Shown: positions 49,033 to 58,343, numbered from the stretch's first letter. The stretch is 64,000 nt of DNA from JAGIBJ01 sp032119595 (GCA_032119595.1 JAUMBQ010000006.1:1550001-1614000); one strand, 5' to 3'. Notes: generated by a model not told the origin, from the sequence alone. Numbers and translations are program-made.

Positions 49033-50100
49033 ATGGGTCCGGACGACGAGCGGCCGGTGCTGGTGGCCCCGGACGCTTTCAAGGGGAGCTTTTCCGCGGC
49101 CGATGTCGCCGACGCCATCGCCGAGGGCCTGGAGGCCGAGGGGGTTCCGGCTGACCGTTGCCCGATCGCCGACGGTGGCGAGGGCACCGCCGACGTCTTG
49201 CGTCGAGCGCTCGGCGGCGAGCAGCATGAGCTCGAGGTGACCGGCCCGCTTGGCGCCCCGGTCCGTGCGAGCTTCACGATGCTGGGTGCGGGTGGCGCTG
49301 AATCGCCGGGGTCGGCTGGCCAACGTGTTGGCGGGGTCGGGCTCGGCCGACGGGGTTCGCGCCCCGGTCCCCGTACGGCCATCGTCGAGGTGGCAGCGGC
49401 GAGTGGTCTGCCGCTGCTGGCGCGCGACGATCGCAATCCGCTGCTCACCTCAACGACCGGGACCGGCGAGCTGATCGCCGCCGCCATCACCGCCGGCGCC
49501 GAGGTGGTGCTCGTGGGCTGCGGCGGGTCGGCGACGGTCGATGGTGGCGCGGGCGCGCTCGCCGCGATCGAGGAGGACGGTGGCCTGCGCGGCGCGAAGC
49601 TGATCTGTCTGTGCGACGCCCGGGTCACCTGGGCTCGGTGCGCGGCCGAGTATGGCCCGCAGAAGGGTGCCGACGCGGCTGCGGTGGCGCTCCTGCAAAC
49701 GCGGCTGGCGGCGCTCGCGCGCACGTTCCCCGTCGACCCATCAGACGTGCCGATGAGCGGTGCTGCGGGCGGTCTGGCCGGCGGATTGTTCGCCGTTCAC
49801 GGCGCGATGCTCGCGGCGGGTGCGCCGTACGTGCTGGATGCCATCGGCGCCGACGCACGCATGCGCGCCGCCCGCTTCGTGATCGTTGGCGAAGGCCGGA
49901 TCGACCGCACCACGCTCGACGGCAAAGGGCCAGGCGAGCTCGCGACCCGCGCGCGCCAGGGCGGCGTGCCTTGCCATGCCGTCGTCGGCGAGAACGCGAT
50001 GGATCCGCTCGACTCGCGCATCATCGATCTCATGGAGATCATCGAGGCGACGACCCGCGATGCGTTCGTCGCTGCCGGACGTCTCCTCGCCGCGCGCTGA
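49033..50100 (+). CDS. Glycerate kinase
   Basis: A 355-aa kinase of the GlxK/GarK family that phosphorylates D-glycerate with ATP. VLVAPDAFKGSFSAADVADAIAEGL (residues 9-33) and CPIADGGEGTADVLRRALGG (about 43-62) are signature segments, followed by VLVGCGGSATVDGGAG and GAAGGLAGGLFAVHGA. The C-terminal FVIVGEGRIDRTTLDGKGPGE (about 280-300) is also typical. A Gly/Arg-rich insertion at about 85-112 is unusual. ATG 49033 is chosen because homology begins within a few residues; the open frame upstream runs antisense through the GT2 gene. Confidence 0.93.
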   Translation: MGPDDERPVLVAPDAFKGSFSAADVADAIAEGLEAEGVPADRCPIADGGEGTADVLRRALGGEQHELEVTGPLGAPVRASFTMLGAGGAESPGSAGQRVGGVGLGRRGSRPGPRTAIVEVAAASGLPLLARDDRNPLLTSTTGTGELIAAAITAGAEVVLVGCGGSATVDGGAGALAAIEEDGGLRGAKLICLCDARVTWARCAAEYGPQKGADAAAVALLQTRLAALARTFPVDPSDVPMSGAAGGLAGGLFAVHGAMLAAGAPYVLDAIGADARMRAARFVIVGEGRIDRTTLDGKGPGELATRARQGGVPCHAVVGENAMDPLDSRIIDLMEIIEATTRDAFVAAGRLLAAR

Positions 50101-50143
50101 CCAGCGGCCCAGCGGTCGGGTCGGGCTGAGGCCCGCTTTGGCC

Positions 50144-50187
50144 CTTCGCAGCGCTCCGTGCGCCCGCGAGGAGCAGGTTCTGCGAAG
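50144..50187 (+). terminator. Hairpin after glycerate kinase gene
   Basis: cttcgcag (50144-50151) pairs with ctgcgaag (50180-50187); inside, gctcc and ggagc form a second short stem. It is located 44 bases after the kinase stop. Probable terminator before gpsA. Confidence 0.45.
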
Positions 50188-50259
50188 CTGAGCGCGCGAC
50201 CGGGACCGGCATCCACCAATCAGCCCTCCCCGCGCCGCGTCTCTTCCTGTACCGCTCCC

Positions 50260-51405
50260 ATGCCCAACGTGCGCCAACCCAGGGCCGCTTCGCGGTCGAC
50301 GATCACTTCGCTGGTCGTTCCAAATCCGATCGGTCGCCGTGCGATCGTGGTCGGCGCCGGATCGTTCGGGACGGCGATAGCGGTGCTGCTTGCCCGCGGC
50401 GGCCTGCGCACGACGCTGCAGACGCGCACCGAGGATCAGGCCGAGGCGCTGCGCAGCTCGCGCGAGAACGCCAAATATCTTCCTGGCATCGAGCTGCCGC
50501 AGGAGCTGCGCATCGAGTCGGTCGACGCCGGCCTTTCGCGCGGCGAGATCATCTTCCTCGGGATCCCGTCGCGTGCGGTGATCGAGACCGTCAGTGAGCT
50601 CGAGGCGCGCGGGCTTCGCCGACGGGTGCCGATCATCGCGATGAGCAAAGGGCTCGTCCCGCCGGACGGGCAGCTCCCCTCGCGGGTGCTGGCCCAGCGG
50701 TTCGGTCCGCTGCGGGTAGCGGCGATCGGCGGCCCTGCCCACGCGCAGGAGATGGTCAACGACGGCGCCGCGCTCGTCGTTGCCTCCGAGAACGAGAACG
50801 TCGCCAACCTCGTCCAGCAGGTGTTCTTGCGCGCGGGAGTCGTCTGCGAGCGCACGCTCGACCCGATCGGCGTCGAACTCGGCGGCGTCGCGAAGAACGC
50901 TGCCGCCCTGGCCGCTGGCGCCACCGAGGCCCAGGGCCTCAATGCCGCTGGCGCCGCGGCTGGCCACATCTTTGCCGAGGTGTGGGACTACGCTGCCCGC
51001 CTTGGAGCCCGGCCCCAGAGCTTGCTCGGACTGGCCGGCGTGGGCGATCTTGTGGCGACCGCCTTGGCACCCCATTCGCGCAATCGGCGTGCCGGAGAGC
51101 TCCTCGCTGCCGGCGTCCCCGGCAGCGAGATCCCGGTGAAGGTCGGCCAGGCCGTCGAGGCCCTGGAGACCGTGCCGCTGCTTGCGCGCGCCCTCGCGCT
51201 CGCGGGCGTGCAGGCACCCGTCACCTCGGGTCTGGCTCAGCTCATCGCCGGCGAGCTCCCGCTCGACGAGTGGACGCAGCTCGTCCGCACGACCGTCCCG
51301 TCGCGCGACCGCTGGCGCGGCCAGTCGCGCCGGGAACTCGGCGTTCGCCTCAAGGAAACCCTGCGCTTCAAGGGCGCCGGGACGCTTCCGCCAGAGAGCG
51401 ACTGA
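50260..51405 (+). CDS. gpsA: NAD(P)-dependent glycerol-3-phosphate dehydrogenase
   Basis: Produces sn-glycerol-3-phosphate from dihydroxyacetone phosphate for phospholipid synthesis. The 381-aa protein has a dinucleotide-binding AIVVGAGSFGTAIAVLLARG at about residues 28-47, IIAMSKGLVPPDGQLPSRVL, AIGGPAHAQEM, the catalytic Lys in GGVAKNAAALAAG (about 212), and GLAGVGDLVATALAPHSRNRR with the substrate-binding NR pair. ATG 50260 leaves about 25 extra N-terminal residues; an internal GTG closer to the Rossmann start is possible. No clear ribosome site. Confidence 0.94.
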   Translation: MPNVRQPRAASRSTITSLVVPNPIGRRAIVVGAGSFGTAIAVLLARGGLRTTLQTRTEDQAEALRSSRENAKYLPGIELPQELRIESVDAGLSRGEIIFLGIPSRAVIETVSELEARGLRRRVPIIAMSKGLVPPDGQLPSRVLAQRFGPLRVAAIGGPAHAQEMVNDGAALVVASENENVANLVQQVFLRAGVVCERTLDPIGVELGGVAKNAAALAAGATEAQGLNAAGAAAGHIFAEVWDYAARLGARPQSLLGLAGVGDLVATALAPHSRNRRAGELLAAGVPGSEIPVKVGQAVEALETVPLLARALALAGVQAPVTSGLAQLIAGELPLDEWTQLVRTTVPSRDRWRGQSRRELGVRLKETLRFKGAGTLPPESD

Positions 51406-51419
51406 GGCCTCGGCTCGGG

Positions 51420-51436
51420 CAGGCGCCCGGCCTGCT
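51420..51436. terminator. Hairpin between convergent gpsA and NTF2-like genes
   Basis: gcaggc (51420-51425) pairs with gcctgc (51431-51436) around gcccg in the 45-bp gap between two convergent stops. Suitable as a bidirectional terminator. Confidence 0.5.
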
Positions 51437-51450
51437 CCCCGCCTCGCGGG

Positions 51451-51867
51451 CTACTCGGTTCGCGCGATCACGGTGTGGATCTTCGGGCCGTCGAGCTGGA
51501 GTCGCAGCACGTACCGCACGAGTTCCGTTGCGAGCACGCGCGCCTCGCCGCCCACGTAGGTCCACGCGACGTCGGCCGTGATCACGAGCCGGCTGTTGGA
51601 CTCGAGCTTCTCGATCTTCGGGCGTGCGTCGACCATGCCCTGCTGGAGGTAATGCTCGGCGACTCGTCCATACGCCGTCCGGGTCTCTTCCTCACTCGCA
51701 ACGGCGATCACGGCGTCGTCGGTGACGACGAGCCCGGGGTGGCCGAAGCAGGCGGCGAGGCCATCGGCATCTGCGGCGAGCAGGGCCGCGCGATACCGCT
51801 GCAAGAACGGCTCGACGACGACGGCGGCTTGGTCGGGCGTCAGGGCTTTCGCGGCAGGTCTGGACAT
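51451..51867 (-). CDS. SnoaL/NTF2-like protein
   Basis: A 138-aa protein with the NTF2-like cone fold pattern. AAVVVEPFLQRYRAALLAADADGLAACFG (about 14-42) forms the first helices, LVVTDDAVIAVASEEETRTAYGRV follows, and then antiparallel strands (RLVITADVAWTYVGGEARVLATELVRYVLRL). Such proteins include isomerases, polyketide cyclases and non-enzymatic binders, so no activity is assigned. ATG 51867 is chosen; the frame is open far beyond it only as antisense of the c-di-GMP gene, with which it shares a divergent promoter region. Confidence 0.78.
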   Translation of the reverse strand: MSRPAAKALTPDQAAVVVEPFLQRYRAALLAADADGLAACFGHPGLVVTDDAVIAVASEEETRTAYGRVAEHYLQQGMVDARPKIEKLESNSRLVITADVAWTYVGGEARVLATELVRYVLRLQLDGPKIHTVIARTE

Positions 51868-51987
51868 CAGTGCCAGCTTAGGCGCTGGGCCCTGCTCAGC
51901 CGTGGTCCGATGCTCTCCGTCCGGTACCGAAGGTCGACCGGTCCAGGAATCGCAAACTGATCGGATTCCCGCGTTTATGGTGGTCGG

Positions 51988-54312
51988 ATGAGTGTTCCGA
52001 CGGCAGCGCGTTCGCGCGAGCGGGCAAGTGCTGCTGCCGAGGCCTTCCGGGCGTTGCGCCGCGAAGCGGCGACAGCCTCTGCCCCAGACTGGCGCCGCGA
52101 CGACCTCTCGCCGATGGTCGTGATCGCGTTCATCGCGCTGTACGTCGTCGTTGCCGAACTCAGCGGCCAGCTTTCTGAAGGCGTCTTCGTCTCGCCTTGG
52201 TATCCGCCGGTGGGGCTCAGTCTCGCCGCCGTCCTGATCTTCGGCCTGCGTGCGGCCCCCATGATCTTCGTGGCCGATGCGCTTCAGCTTGTGGTGCGCG
52301 GGCAGGACGACCTCCTGGCGGCGATCCTTCAAGGGCTTGCGCAAGCGGTGTTTTGGGGTGCGGCCGGGGCCGTGCTTCGGCCGCGGTTGATGGCGGCCTC
52401 GCCGCTCTCGCGTATGCGAGAGCTGGCGTGGTTCTCTGTGGTGGGCATCGTGATGGGGCCGATCATCGCGGCCACGCTCGGCGTCGCACTGATCTTCGCC
52501 ATCAACGCTGGCGACTGGGGCACGTACGGCTACAACGTGCGGGTCTATGCGATCGGTGATGCGATCGGCATTCTCTCGATCACGCCGACGCTCCTCGTGC
52601 TGTCTGGCTGGGCGCACCGACGGGCCGCCGCCTGGCGGGCCGTCCGTGACTCCGTCGCCGGTCGCGGCTGGGAGGGCTGGACGATGCTCGCGCTCCTCAT
52701 CGTGGTTCCCGCGCTGACCGTGACCCTCTGGGACGGCGAGTTCCTGCCGGTCGCGCCGCTGCCGCTCGCCTGGATTGCCGTGCGTCGCGGGATGCCGACG
52801 GCGGCACTGGCACTCGCCATCTGGTCGGTCGCGGCGGTGGCGGCGTTCGCGTCCGCTGGCAGCACGGTCACGCTGCGCGAGATCTCGGCGCTGATGATCT
52901 CCACCGGGCTGCTGTCGCTGTCTGTCGGCGCGGTCGTGACCGAGCGCGAGCGCGGCCGTGCGCGCATGGCCTACCTCGCGCTGCACGACGATCTCACCGG
53001 ATTGCCCAATCGCGTTGGGTTCACCGAGCGGGTTGCCGCTGCCCTGCAGCGGGCCGAGCGTTCCGACATTGCCGTGCTGCATGTCCGGCTCGAGATGCTG
53101 TCCACGTCCGGCGTCCTCGACCCCAGGACGCTCGATCGCGTGCTGCTCCGAGCAGCGCACCGCCTGCGTCGCCTCACAAGTCCCGATGCGACGATCGCGC
53201 GGGTCGGTGCCGGCCAGTTCGTCGTGCTGGTCGATGGACCCGACGCGCTGCGTGTGGAAGCTGTCGCCGAGCGCATCGTGGCGGGCCTGAAGCGCCCGGC
53301 GGTGGTCGACGGTCGCGAATACCTGTTCGGGCCGGTCGTCGGCACGGCGCGCGGGAGCGCGCTTGACGCGCCCGAAAGCGTCCTCGACAAAGCCGCGCGT
53401 GCCGCTGCGGTCGCTGGACCGCAGACGCGAAATACGGCCGTGTACGACGAGGCGATGGATCGTTCGGCCGAAGCCTCGCGGTCGATGGGGGACGCGTTGC
53501 GGTTGGCACTGGAAGCGGGCGGCCTGGACTTGGCCTTTCAGCCGATCGTGACGGCCGCCGGGCAGCGGCCGATCGGCGCAGAGGCGTTGCTGCGGTGGAC
53601 CGACCCGGAGCGGGGAGCGGTCGGGCCCGCTGAGTTCATCCCGGTCGCCGAGGCGTGCGGCTTGATCCTGCCGATCGGGCGCTGGGTGCTCCGCGAAGCG
53701 TGCCGTGCGGCCGTTTCGTGGCCTGCCCCGGCTGGCGCTGAGGCCCCGCTGTTGATTCACGTGAATGTCTCGCCCGTCCAGCTCCGCGACGAGAGCCTCA
53801 CCGCGTTCGTGGCCGAAACGCTCCGCGAGAGCGGCCTCGCACCCGAGCGGCTGTGCCTGGAACTCACCGAGAGCGCCCTCTTCGAAGACATCGACGTTGC
53901 GGTGGCGCGCATTGTGGAACTCAACGCCCTCGGGGTCACCGTCGTGTTGGACGACTTCGGGACCGGCGCGAGTTCGCTGAGCTGGCTCCAGCGCCTCCCC
54001 GTCTCGGCGCTCAAGATCGATCGGTCGTTCGTCGACGGCATCGAGGATGGTCCCGTGGACCTCGCGATCGTGACGGCCACGCTTGGGCTCGCCGCCGCGA
54101 TCCATCTCGATTGCGTCGCCGAGGGCGTCGAGACCGAGGCCCAACTCGCGACGTTGCAGTCGCTCGGTTGTGATTGCGTCCAGGGCTTCCTGATCTGTCG
54201 GCCGATCCCGGGCGACGCATTCGTCAAGTGGCTGCAGACGCCCTCGTCGCTCCGGTCATCGCAGGAACCGGGCGAGTCGAACGTGCCCAAAGGCGCTGCC
54301 GAGCACGCCTGA
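51988..54312 (+). CDS. MASE1-GGDEF(degenerate)-EAL c-di-GMP phosphodiesterase
   Basis: A 774-aa membrane signalling protein. Residues about 45-330 carry eight or more hydrophobic segments of MASE1 type (VSPWYPPVGLSLAAVLIFGL, LAWFSVVGIVMGPIIAATLG). A GGDEF domain (about 335-500) starts LALHDDLTGLPNRVGFTERV, but its active-site motif is replaced by ARVGAGQFVVLVD, so no cyclase activity is expected. The EAL domain (about 515-760) keeps the key residues: GAEALLRW, IHVNVSPVQL, CLELTESAL, VLDDFGTGASSL, LKIDRSFV and CVAEGVETEAQL. It should therefore hydrolyse c-di-GMP. The degenerate GGDEF may sense GTP. Just upstream of the kdp operon on the same strand. Confidence 0.9.
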   Translation: MSVPTAARSRERASAAAEAFRALRREAATASAPDWRRDDLSPMVVIAFIALYVVVAELSGQLSEGVFVSPWYPPVGLSLAAVLIFGLRAAPMIFVADALQLVVRGQDDLLAAILQGLAQAVFWGAAGAVLRPRLMAASPLSRMRELAWFSVVGIVMGPIIAATLGVALIFAINAGDWGTYGYNVRVYAIGDAIGILSITPTLLVLSGWAHRRAAAWRAVRDSVAGRGWEGWTMLALLIVVPALTVTLWDGEFLPVAPLPLAWIAVRRGMPTAALALAIWSVAAVAAFASAGSTVTLREISALMISTGLLSLSVGAVVTERERGRARMAYLALHDDLTGLPNRVGFTERVAAALQRAERSDIAVLHVRLEMLSTSGVLDPRTLDRVLLRAAHRLRRLTSPDATIARVGAGQFVVLVDGPDALRVEAVAERIVAGLKRPAVVDGREYLFGPVVGTARGSALDAPESVLDKAARAAAVAGPQTRNTAVYDEAMDRSAEASRSMGDALRLALEAGGLDLAFQPIVTAAGQRPIGAEALLRWTDPERGAVGPAEFIPVAEACGLILPIGRWVLREACRAAVSWPAPAGAEAPLLIHVNVSPVQLRDESLTAFVAETLRESGLAPERLCLELTESALFEDIDVAVARIVELNALGVTVVLDDFGTGASSLSWLQRLPVSALKIDRSFVDGIEDGPVDLAIVTATLGLAAAIHLDCVAEGVETEAQLATLQSLGCDCVQGFLICRPIPGDAFVKWLQTPSSLRSSQEPGESNVPKGAAEHA

Positions 54313-54374
54313 AGTGCGTTCCTTCAGGCCGCGAGCGGGAGGCTCGGTGGCCGGCCGACAAGACGGCGAATAGA

Positions 54375-54391
54375 GACGCCCTGGAGGCGTC
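54375..54391 (+). terminator. Hairpin between EAL gene and kdp operon
   Basis: gacgcc (54375-54380) pairs with ggcgtc (54386-54391) around ctgga, 62 bases after the EAL-protein stop and 45 bases before the kdpF ATG. It may terminate the upstream gene or belong to the kdp leader, which contains further pairing between 54325 and 54360. Confidence 0.4.
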
Positions 54392-54436
54392 AAGACCGCG
54401 TATGGAACGCGATCGCGAGCGTCCCTGGGGAGCACG

Positions 54437-54553
54437 ATGCTGGCTATGGACCTCCTGCTCCGGATCTCACTTGAGAACGGCGTCGGCCTCGCCGTCGCCG
54501 CGCTCCTGTTGGTCTACCTCGTCTACGCCCTCGTGCGCGCCGAGCGCTTCTGA
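54437..54553 (+). CDS. kdpF: KdpF, small subunit of the potassium-transporting ATPase
   Basis: A 38-residue single-helix peptide that stabilises the KdpFABC complex. The sequence ends in LLLVYLVYALVRAERF, the C-terminus characteristic of KdpF (YLxYALxRPERF-like). ATG 54437 is preceded by GGGGAGC. A second ATG three codons later is possible. Its stop overlaps the kdpA ATG (tgatg), the normal arrangement at the start of the operon. Confidence 0.9.
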   Translation: MLAMDLLLRISLENGVGLAVAALLLVYLVYALVRAERF

Positions 54554-56214
54554 TGTCGGACACGCTTTCGGCGATCCTCCAGGCGGCGCTGCTCGCTCTG
54601 GCGGTCGGCCTGCTTGCTCGGCCGCTTGGCAACTACCTCGCGTCCACCTTCACCTCGACGAACCATCTCGCGGTCGAACGCGCGGTGTATCGCTTCGGCG
54701 GGATCGACCCCGACGCCGACCAGCGATGGACGACGTACCTCACCGCGCTGCTTGGCTTCTCGGCCGCGTCGATCGTCCTGCTGTTTGCCTTCCTGAAGCT
54801 GCAGGGCTCGCTTCCGCTGTCGCTCGGTATGGGCGCCATGACCACCGACCAGGCGCTGAACACCGCGATTTCGTTCACGACGAACACCAATTGGCAGAGC
54901 TACAGCGGTGAGTCCGCGCTCGGGTACCTGGTGCAGATGACCGGCCTCGCCGTGCAGAATTTCGTGAGCGCAGCCGTTGGTATCGCGGTGGCCATGGCCG
55001 TGATCCGCGGGTTCACGCGCCATCACACCGATCGCCTCGGCAACCTCTGGGTCGACCTGGTGCGCGGGGCCATCCGCGTGCTGTTGCCGATCGCTGCCGT
55101 GGCCGCGGTGGTACTCGTCCTCGGTGGCGTCGTGCAGAACTTTGCATCGCCCCACGAGATCACGACGCTCTCCGGCGCCAAACAGTCGCTGCTCGGCGGG
55201 CCGGTCGCGTCGCAAGAGGCGATCAAGGAGCTGGGCACCAACGGCGGCGGGTTCTTCAACGCGAACTCTGCCCATCCGCTCGAGAATCCCAATCCGTTCA
55301 CGAACTTCCTTCAGCTTCTGCTGATCTTGCTGATCCCGTTCGCGATGGTGTCGGCCTTCGGCAAGCTGGTCGGCGATCGCAAGCAGGCTCGCACCGTGAC
55401 GATCGTCATGGCGGCGCTGCTCGGCCTGGTCGTGCTCGTCACGACGATCAGCGAGTTCGCTCACCCCGGAACGGCTTCCCAGCTCGCCGGCGCCGCGATG
55501 GAAGGGAAGGAGTCACGCTTCGGCGTCGCGAGTTCGACGCTCTTTGCCTCGGCCACCACCGGCACCTCCACCGGCGCGGTCAACGCCGCTCACGACTCCC
55601 TGAGTCCGCTGGCCGGCGGCGCGGTGCTCCTCAACATGGCCCTCGGCGAGATCGCTCCCGGTGGTGTGGGATCGGGCCTCTACGGAATGCTCGTGCTGGC
55701 GATGGTCGCCGTATTCATCGCGGGCCTGATGGTGGGACGCACGCCGGAGTACCTGGGGAAGAAGCTCGGCCCGGCGCAGATCAAGCTCATCGCGCTCTCC
55801 ATCCTGGTCACGCCCGCCATCGTGCTCCTCGGAACGGCGGTCGCGCTCGCGTTCGACGGACCGACCGCCTCGATCCTGAACCCAGGCGCCCATGGCCTCA
55901 CTGAGGTGCTCTACGCCTTCACGTCGGCCGGCAACAACAACGGCAGCGCGTTCGGTGGGCTCTCGGCGAACACGCCCTTCTACAACCTCACGCTGGGCGC
56001 CGCGATGCTGCTGGGCCGGTTCCTGCCCATCGCGCTCGTGCTTGCGCTCGCAGCGTCGATCGGCCGCCAAGCGCCCTCGCCGGCCACGTCCGGCACCCTC
56101 CCGACGAACACCGCGCTGTTTGCCGGACTGCTCTTTGGCGTCGTCTTGATCGTCGCCGGTCTCACCTATCTGCCCGCGCTCGCGCTCGGGCCGCTCGCCG
56201 AGGGAGTTCGCTAG
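54553..56214 (+). CDS. kdpA: K+-transporting ATPase subunit A
   Basis: Channel-like subunit that selects and conducts K+ in the high-affinity Kdp pump, 553 aa with about ten membrane helices. Selectivity-filter-region motifs are visible: FTTNTNWQSYSGESALGYL (about 112-130), GTNGGGFFNANSAHPLENP (about 227-245) and FTSAGNNNGSAFGGL (about 455-469). Length is normal. It overlaps kdpF by one base, and its stop is immediately followed by the kdpB ATG. Confidence 0.97.
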   Translation: MSDTLSAILQAALLALAVGLLARPLGNYLASTFTSTNHLAVERAVYRFGGIDPDADQRWTTYLTALLGFSAASIVLLFAFLKLQGSLPLSLGMGAMTTDQALNTAISFTTNTNWQSYSGESALGYLVQMTGLAVQNFVSAAVGIAVAMAVIRGFTRHHTDRLGNLWVDLVRGAIRVLLPIAAVAAVVLVLGGVVQNFASPHEITTLSGAKQSLLGGPVASQEAIKELGTNGGGFFNANSAHPLENPNPFTNFLQLLLILLIPFAMVSAFGKLVGDRKQARTVTIVMAALLGLVVLVTTISEFAHPGTASQLAGAAMEGKESRFGVASSTLFASATTGTSTGAVNAAHDSLSPLAGGAVLLNMALGEIAPGGVGSGLYGMLVLAMVAVFIAGLMVGRTPEYLGKKLGPAQIKLIALSILVTPAIVLLGTAVALAFDGPTASILNPGAHGLTEVLYAFTSAGNNNGSAFGGLSANTPFYNLTLGAAMLLGRFLPIALVLALAASIGRQAPSPATSGTLPTNTALFAGLLFGVVLIVAGLTYLPALALGPLAEGVR

Positions 56215-58338
56215 ATGACCACCTCCACCAACACCGCGTCCGCGGCTGCGGCCGGGACCTCTGGCCCCGGGCCGGAGGGCTCCGGCGGCGCGCCTCGGGC
56301 ACGCGCGTCGATCCTCGACCCCGAGCTGCTGCGCGGCGCCATTCCCGGCGCCGTGCGCAAGCTCGACCCGCGCCTCATGGCCCGCACTCCGGTGATGCTG
56401 GTCGTGGAGGTCGGGTCGGTCCTCACGACCATCCTGGCCGTCCTCGATCCATCGACCTTCGCCATCCTCCTGGCCGTCTGGCTCTGGTTGACCGTGCTCT
56501 TCGCGAACTTCGCTGAGGCCGTCGCCGAGGGCCGCGGCAAGGCACAGGCCGACACACTTCGAGCTGCGCGCACGAGTGCTGAGGGGCGCCGCATCGATCC
56601 GCAGACCGGTGCCGAACAGCTCGTCGCCGCAGCCGACCTCAACGTGGGCGATGTCGTGGTCTGCGAGGCGGGGGACGTGATCCCGAGCGATGGCGACGTG
56701 ATCGAGGGCGTGGCGTCGGTCGACGAATCGGCCGTGACGGGCGAGTCTGCCCCGGTGATCCGTGAGTCCGGTGGTGATCGCAGTGCGGTGACGGGCGGCA
56801 CGCGCGTGCTGTCGGATCGGATCCTGGTCCGCATCACCGCCCGTCCTGGCGAGACGTTCATTGATCGCATGATCGCCCTGGTCGAAGGGGCCGCGCGTCA
56901 GCGCACGCCGAACGAGATCGCGCTGTCGATCCTGCTTTCGGCGCTGACGATCGTGTTCCTGATCGCCGTCGCGACGCTGCAGCCGCTCGCCGCCTACTCG
57001 GGCGACGACCAAGAGCTGATCGTGCTGATCGCGCTCCTCGTGTGCCTCATTCCGACGACGATCGGTGCTCTCCTCAGCGCGATCGGCATCGCCGGCATGG
57101 ACCGCCTCGTGCAGCGCAACGTGCTCGCGATGTCGGGTCGCGCGGTCGAGGCCGCTGGCGACGTCTCGACCCTCCTGCTCGACAAGACCGGCACGATCAC
57201 CTACGGCAACCGGCAGGCGAGCGAGTTCCTCCCCGCCCCGGGCATCGGGCTGGCCGACCTGGCCGGAGCCGCGCGACGCTCAAGCCTGGCCGACGAGACG
57301 CCGGAGGGCCGCTCGATTGTGGTCCTGGCGGACTCGATCCTGGCCGAGTCCGGCCGCCCGGCGGCCACCGCGCCGGCTGGCGCGACCTTCGTGCCGTTCA
57401 GTGCCGAGACGCGCATGAGCGGCCTCGATCTCGCCGACGGAACGACCACGCGCAAAGGGGCTGGCGACGCCGTCGCCCGTTGGCTCGCGGCCCATGACGC
57501 CACGCTCTCCGACGCGGTCCGCGAGGCCGCCAGCAGCGTCGCGCGCCGCGGCGGGACGCCGCTCGTCGTCGCCGAATCGGATGCCGATGGTCGCGCTCGT
57601 GCGCTGGGCGTCGTGCACCTCAAGGACGTCGTCAAGGAGGGGATGCGCGAGCGGTTCGCCGAGCTGCGCTCGATGGGGATCCGCACCGTGATGATCACCG
57701 GCGACAACCCCCTCACGGCGGCGGCCAACGCGGAAGAGGCGGGTGTCGACGACTTCCTGGCGGAGGCCACGCCAGAGCAAAAGATGGCCCTGATTCGCAA
57801 GGAGCAAGACGGCGGCAAGCTCGTCGCGATGACCGGCGACGGCACCAACGACGCGCCGGCACTCGCACAGGCCGATGTCGGCGTCGCGATGAACTCCGGC
57901 ACGAGCGCCGCCAAGGACGCCGGCAACATGGTCGACCTCGACTCCGACCCGACGAAGCTCATCGAGATCGTGGAGATCGGCAAGCAGCTCCTCATCACCC
58001 GCGGCGCGCTCACCACCTTCTCGGTCGCCAACGACGTCGCTAAGTACTTCGCGATCCTGCCGGCGATGTTCGCGGTGCTCTACCCCGGGCTCGGGACGCT
58101 CAACGTGATGGGACTCGCGAGCCCGGAGTCGGCGATCCTCAGCGCCGTCATATTCAACGCCCTGGTGATCATCGCCCTCATCCCGCTCGCGCTGCGGGGC
58201 GTGCAATACCGCCCATCGACGGCCTCCCAGCTCCTGCGCCGGAACCTCGCGATCTACGGCGCTGGCGGGCTCGTCGCGCCGTTCATCGGCATCAAGCTCC
58301 TTGACCTGCTCGTCGCTCTCATCCCCGGAATCGCCTGA
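56215..58338 (+). CDS. kdpB: K+-transporting ATPase subunit B (P-type ATPase)
   Basis: Catalytic subunit that hydrolyses ATP, 707 aa. The phosphorylated Asp323 lies in LLDKTGTITYG; the actuator TGES sequence is in ESAVTGESAPVI (about 175-186). PTTIGALLSAIGIAGMDRL marks membrane helix 4, and MTGDGTNDAPALAQADVGVAM (about 537-557) the hinge. The N-terminus has a 25-residue Gly/Ala-rich extension before LDPRLMARTPVM. Located between kdpA and kdpC as usual. Confidence 0.97.
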   Translation: MTTSTNTASAAAAGTSGPGPEGSGGAPRARASILDPELLRGAIPGAVRKLDPRLMARTPVMLVVEVGSVLTTILAVLDPSTFAILLAVWLWLTVLFANFAEAVAEGRGKAQADTLRAARTSAEGRRIDPQTGAEQLVAAADLNVGDVVVCEAGDVIPSDGDVIEGVASVDESAVTGESAPVIRESGGDRSAVTGGTRVLSDRILVRITARPGETFIDRMIALVEGAARQRTPNEIALSILLSALTIVFLIAVATLQPLAAYSGDDQELIVLIALLVCLIPTTIGALLSAIGIAGMDRLVQRNVLAMSGRAVEAAGDVSTLLLDKTGTITYGNRQASEFLPAPGIGLADLAGAARRSSLADETPEGRSIVVLADSILAESGRPAATAPAGATFVPFSAETRMSGLDLADGTTTRKGAGDAVARWLAAHDATLSDAVREAASSVARRGGTPLVVAESDADGRARALGVVHLKDVVKEGMRERFAELRSMGIRTVMITGDNPLTAAANAEEAGVDDFLAEATPEQKMALIRKEQDGGKLVAMTGDGTNDAPALAQADVGVAMNSGTSAAKDAGNMVDLDSDPTKLIEIVEIGKQLLITRGALTTFSVANDVAKYFAILPAMFAVLYPGLGTLNVMGLASPESAILSAVIFNALVIIALIPLALRGVQYRPSTASQLLRRNLAIYGAGGLVAPFIGIKLLDLLVALIPGIA

Positions 58339-58343
58339 TCGCC

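Noticed and set aside
51868..54144. Long leftward frame extending the NTF2-like protein to about 900 residues
   Set aside because: It is antisense to the MASE1-GGDEF-EAL gene, which has clear domains and motifs. The extension is Arg/His-rich and has no fold pattern.
54313..54436. c-di-AMP (ydaO) riboswitch before kdp
   Set aside because: K+-uptake genes often carry one, but the conserved core blocks of that class are not seen. Only simple hairpins are present.
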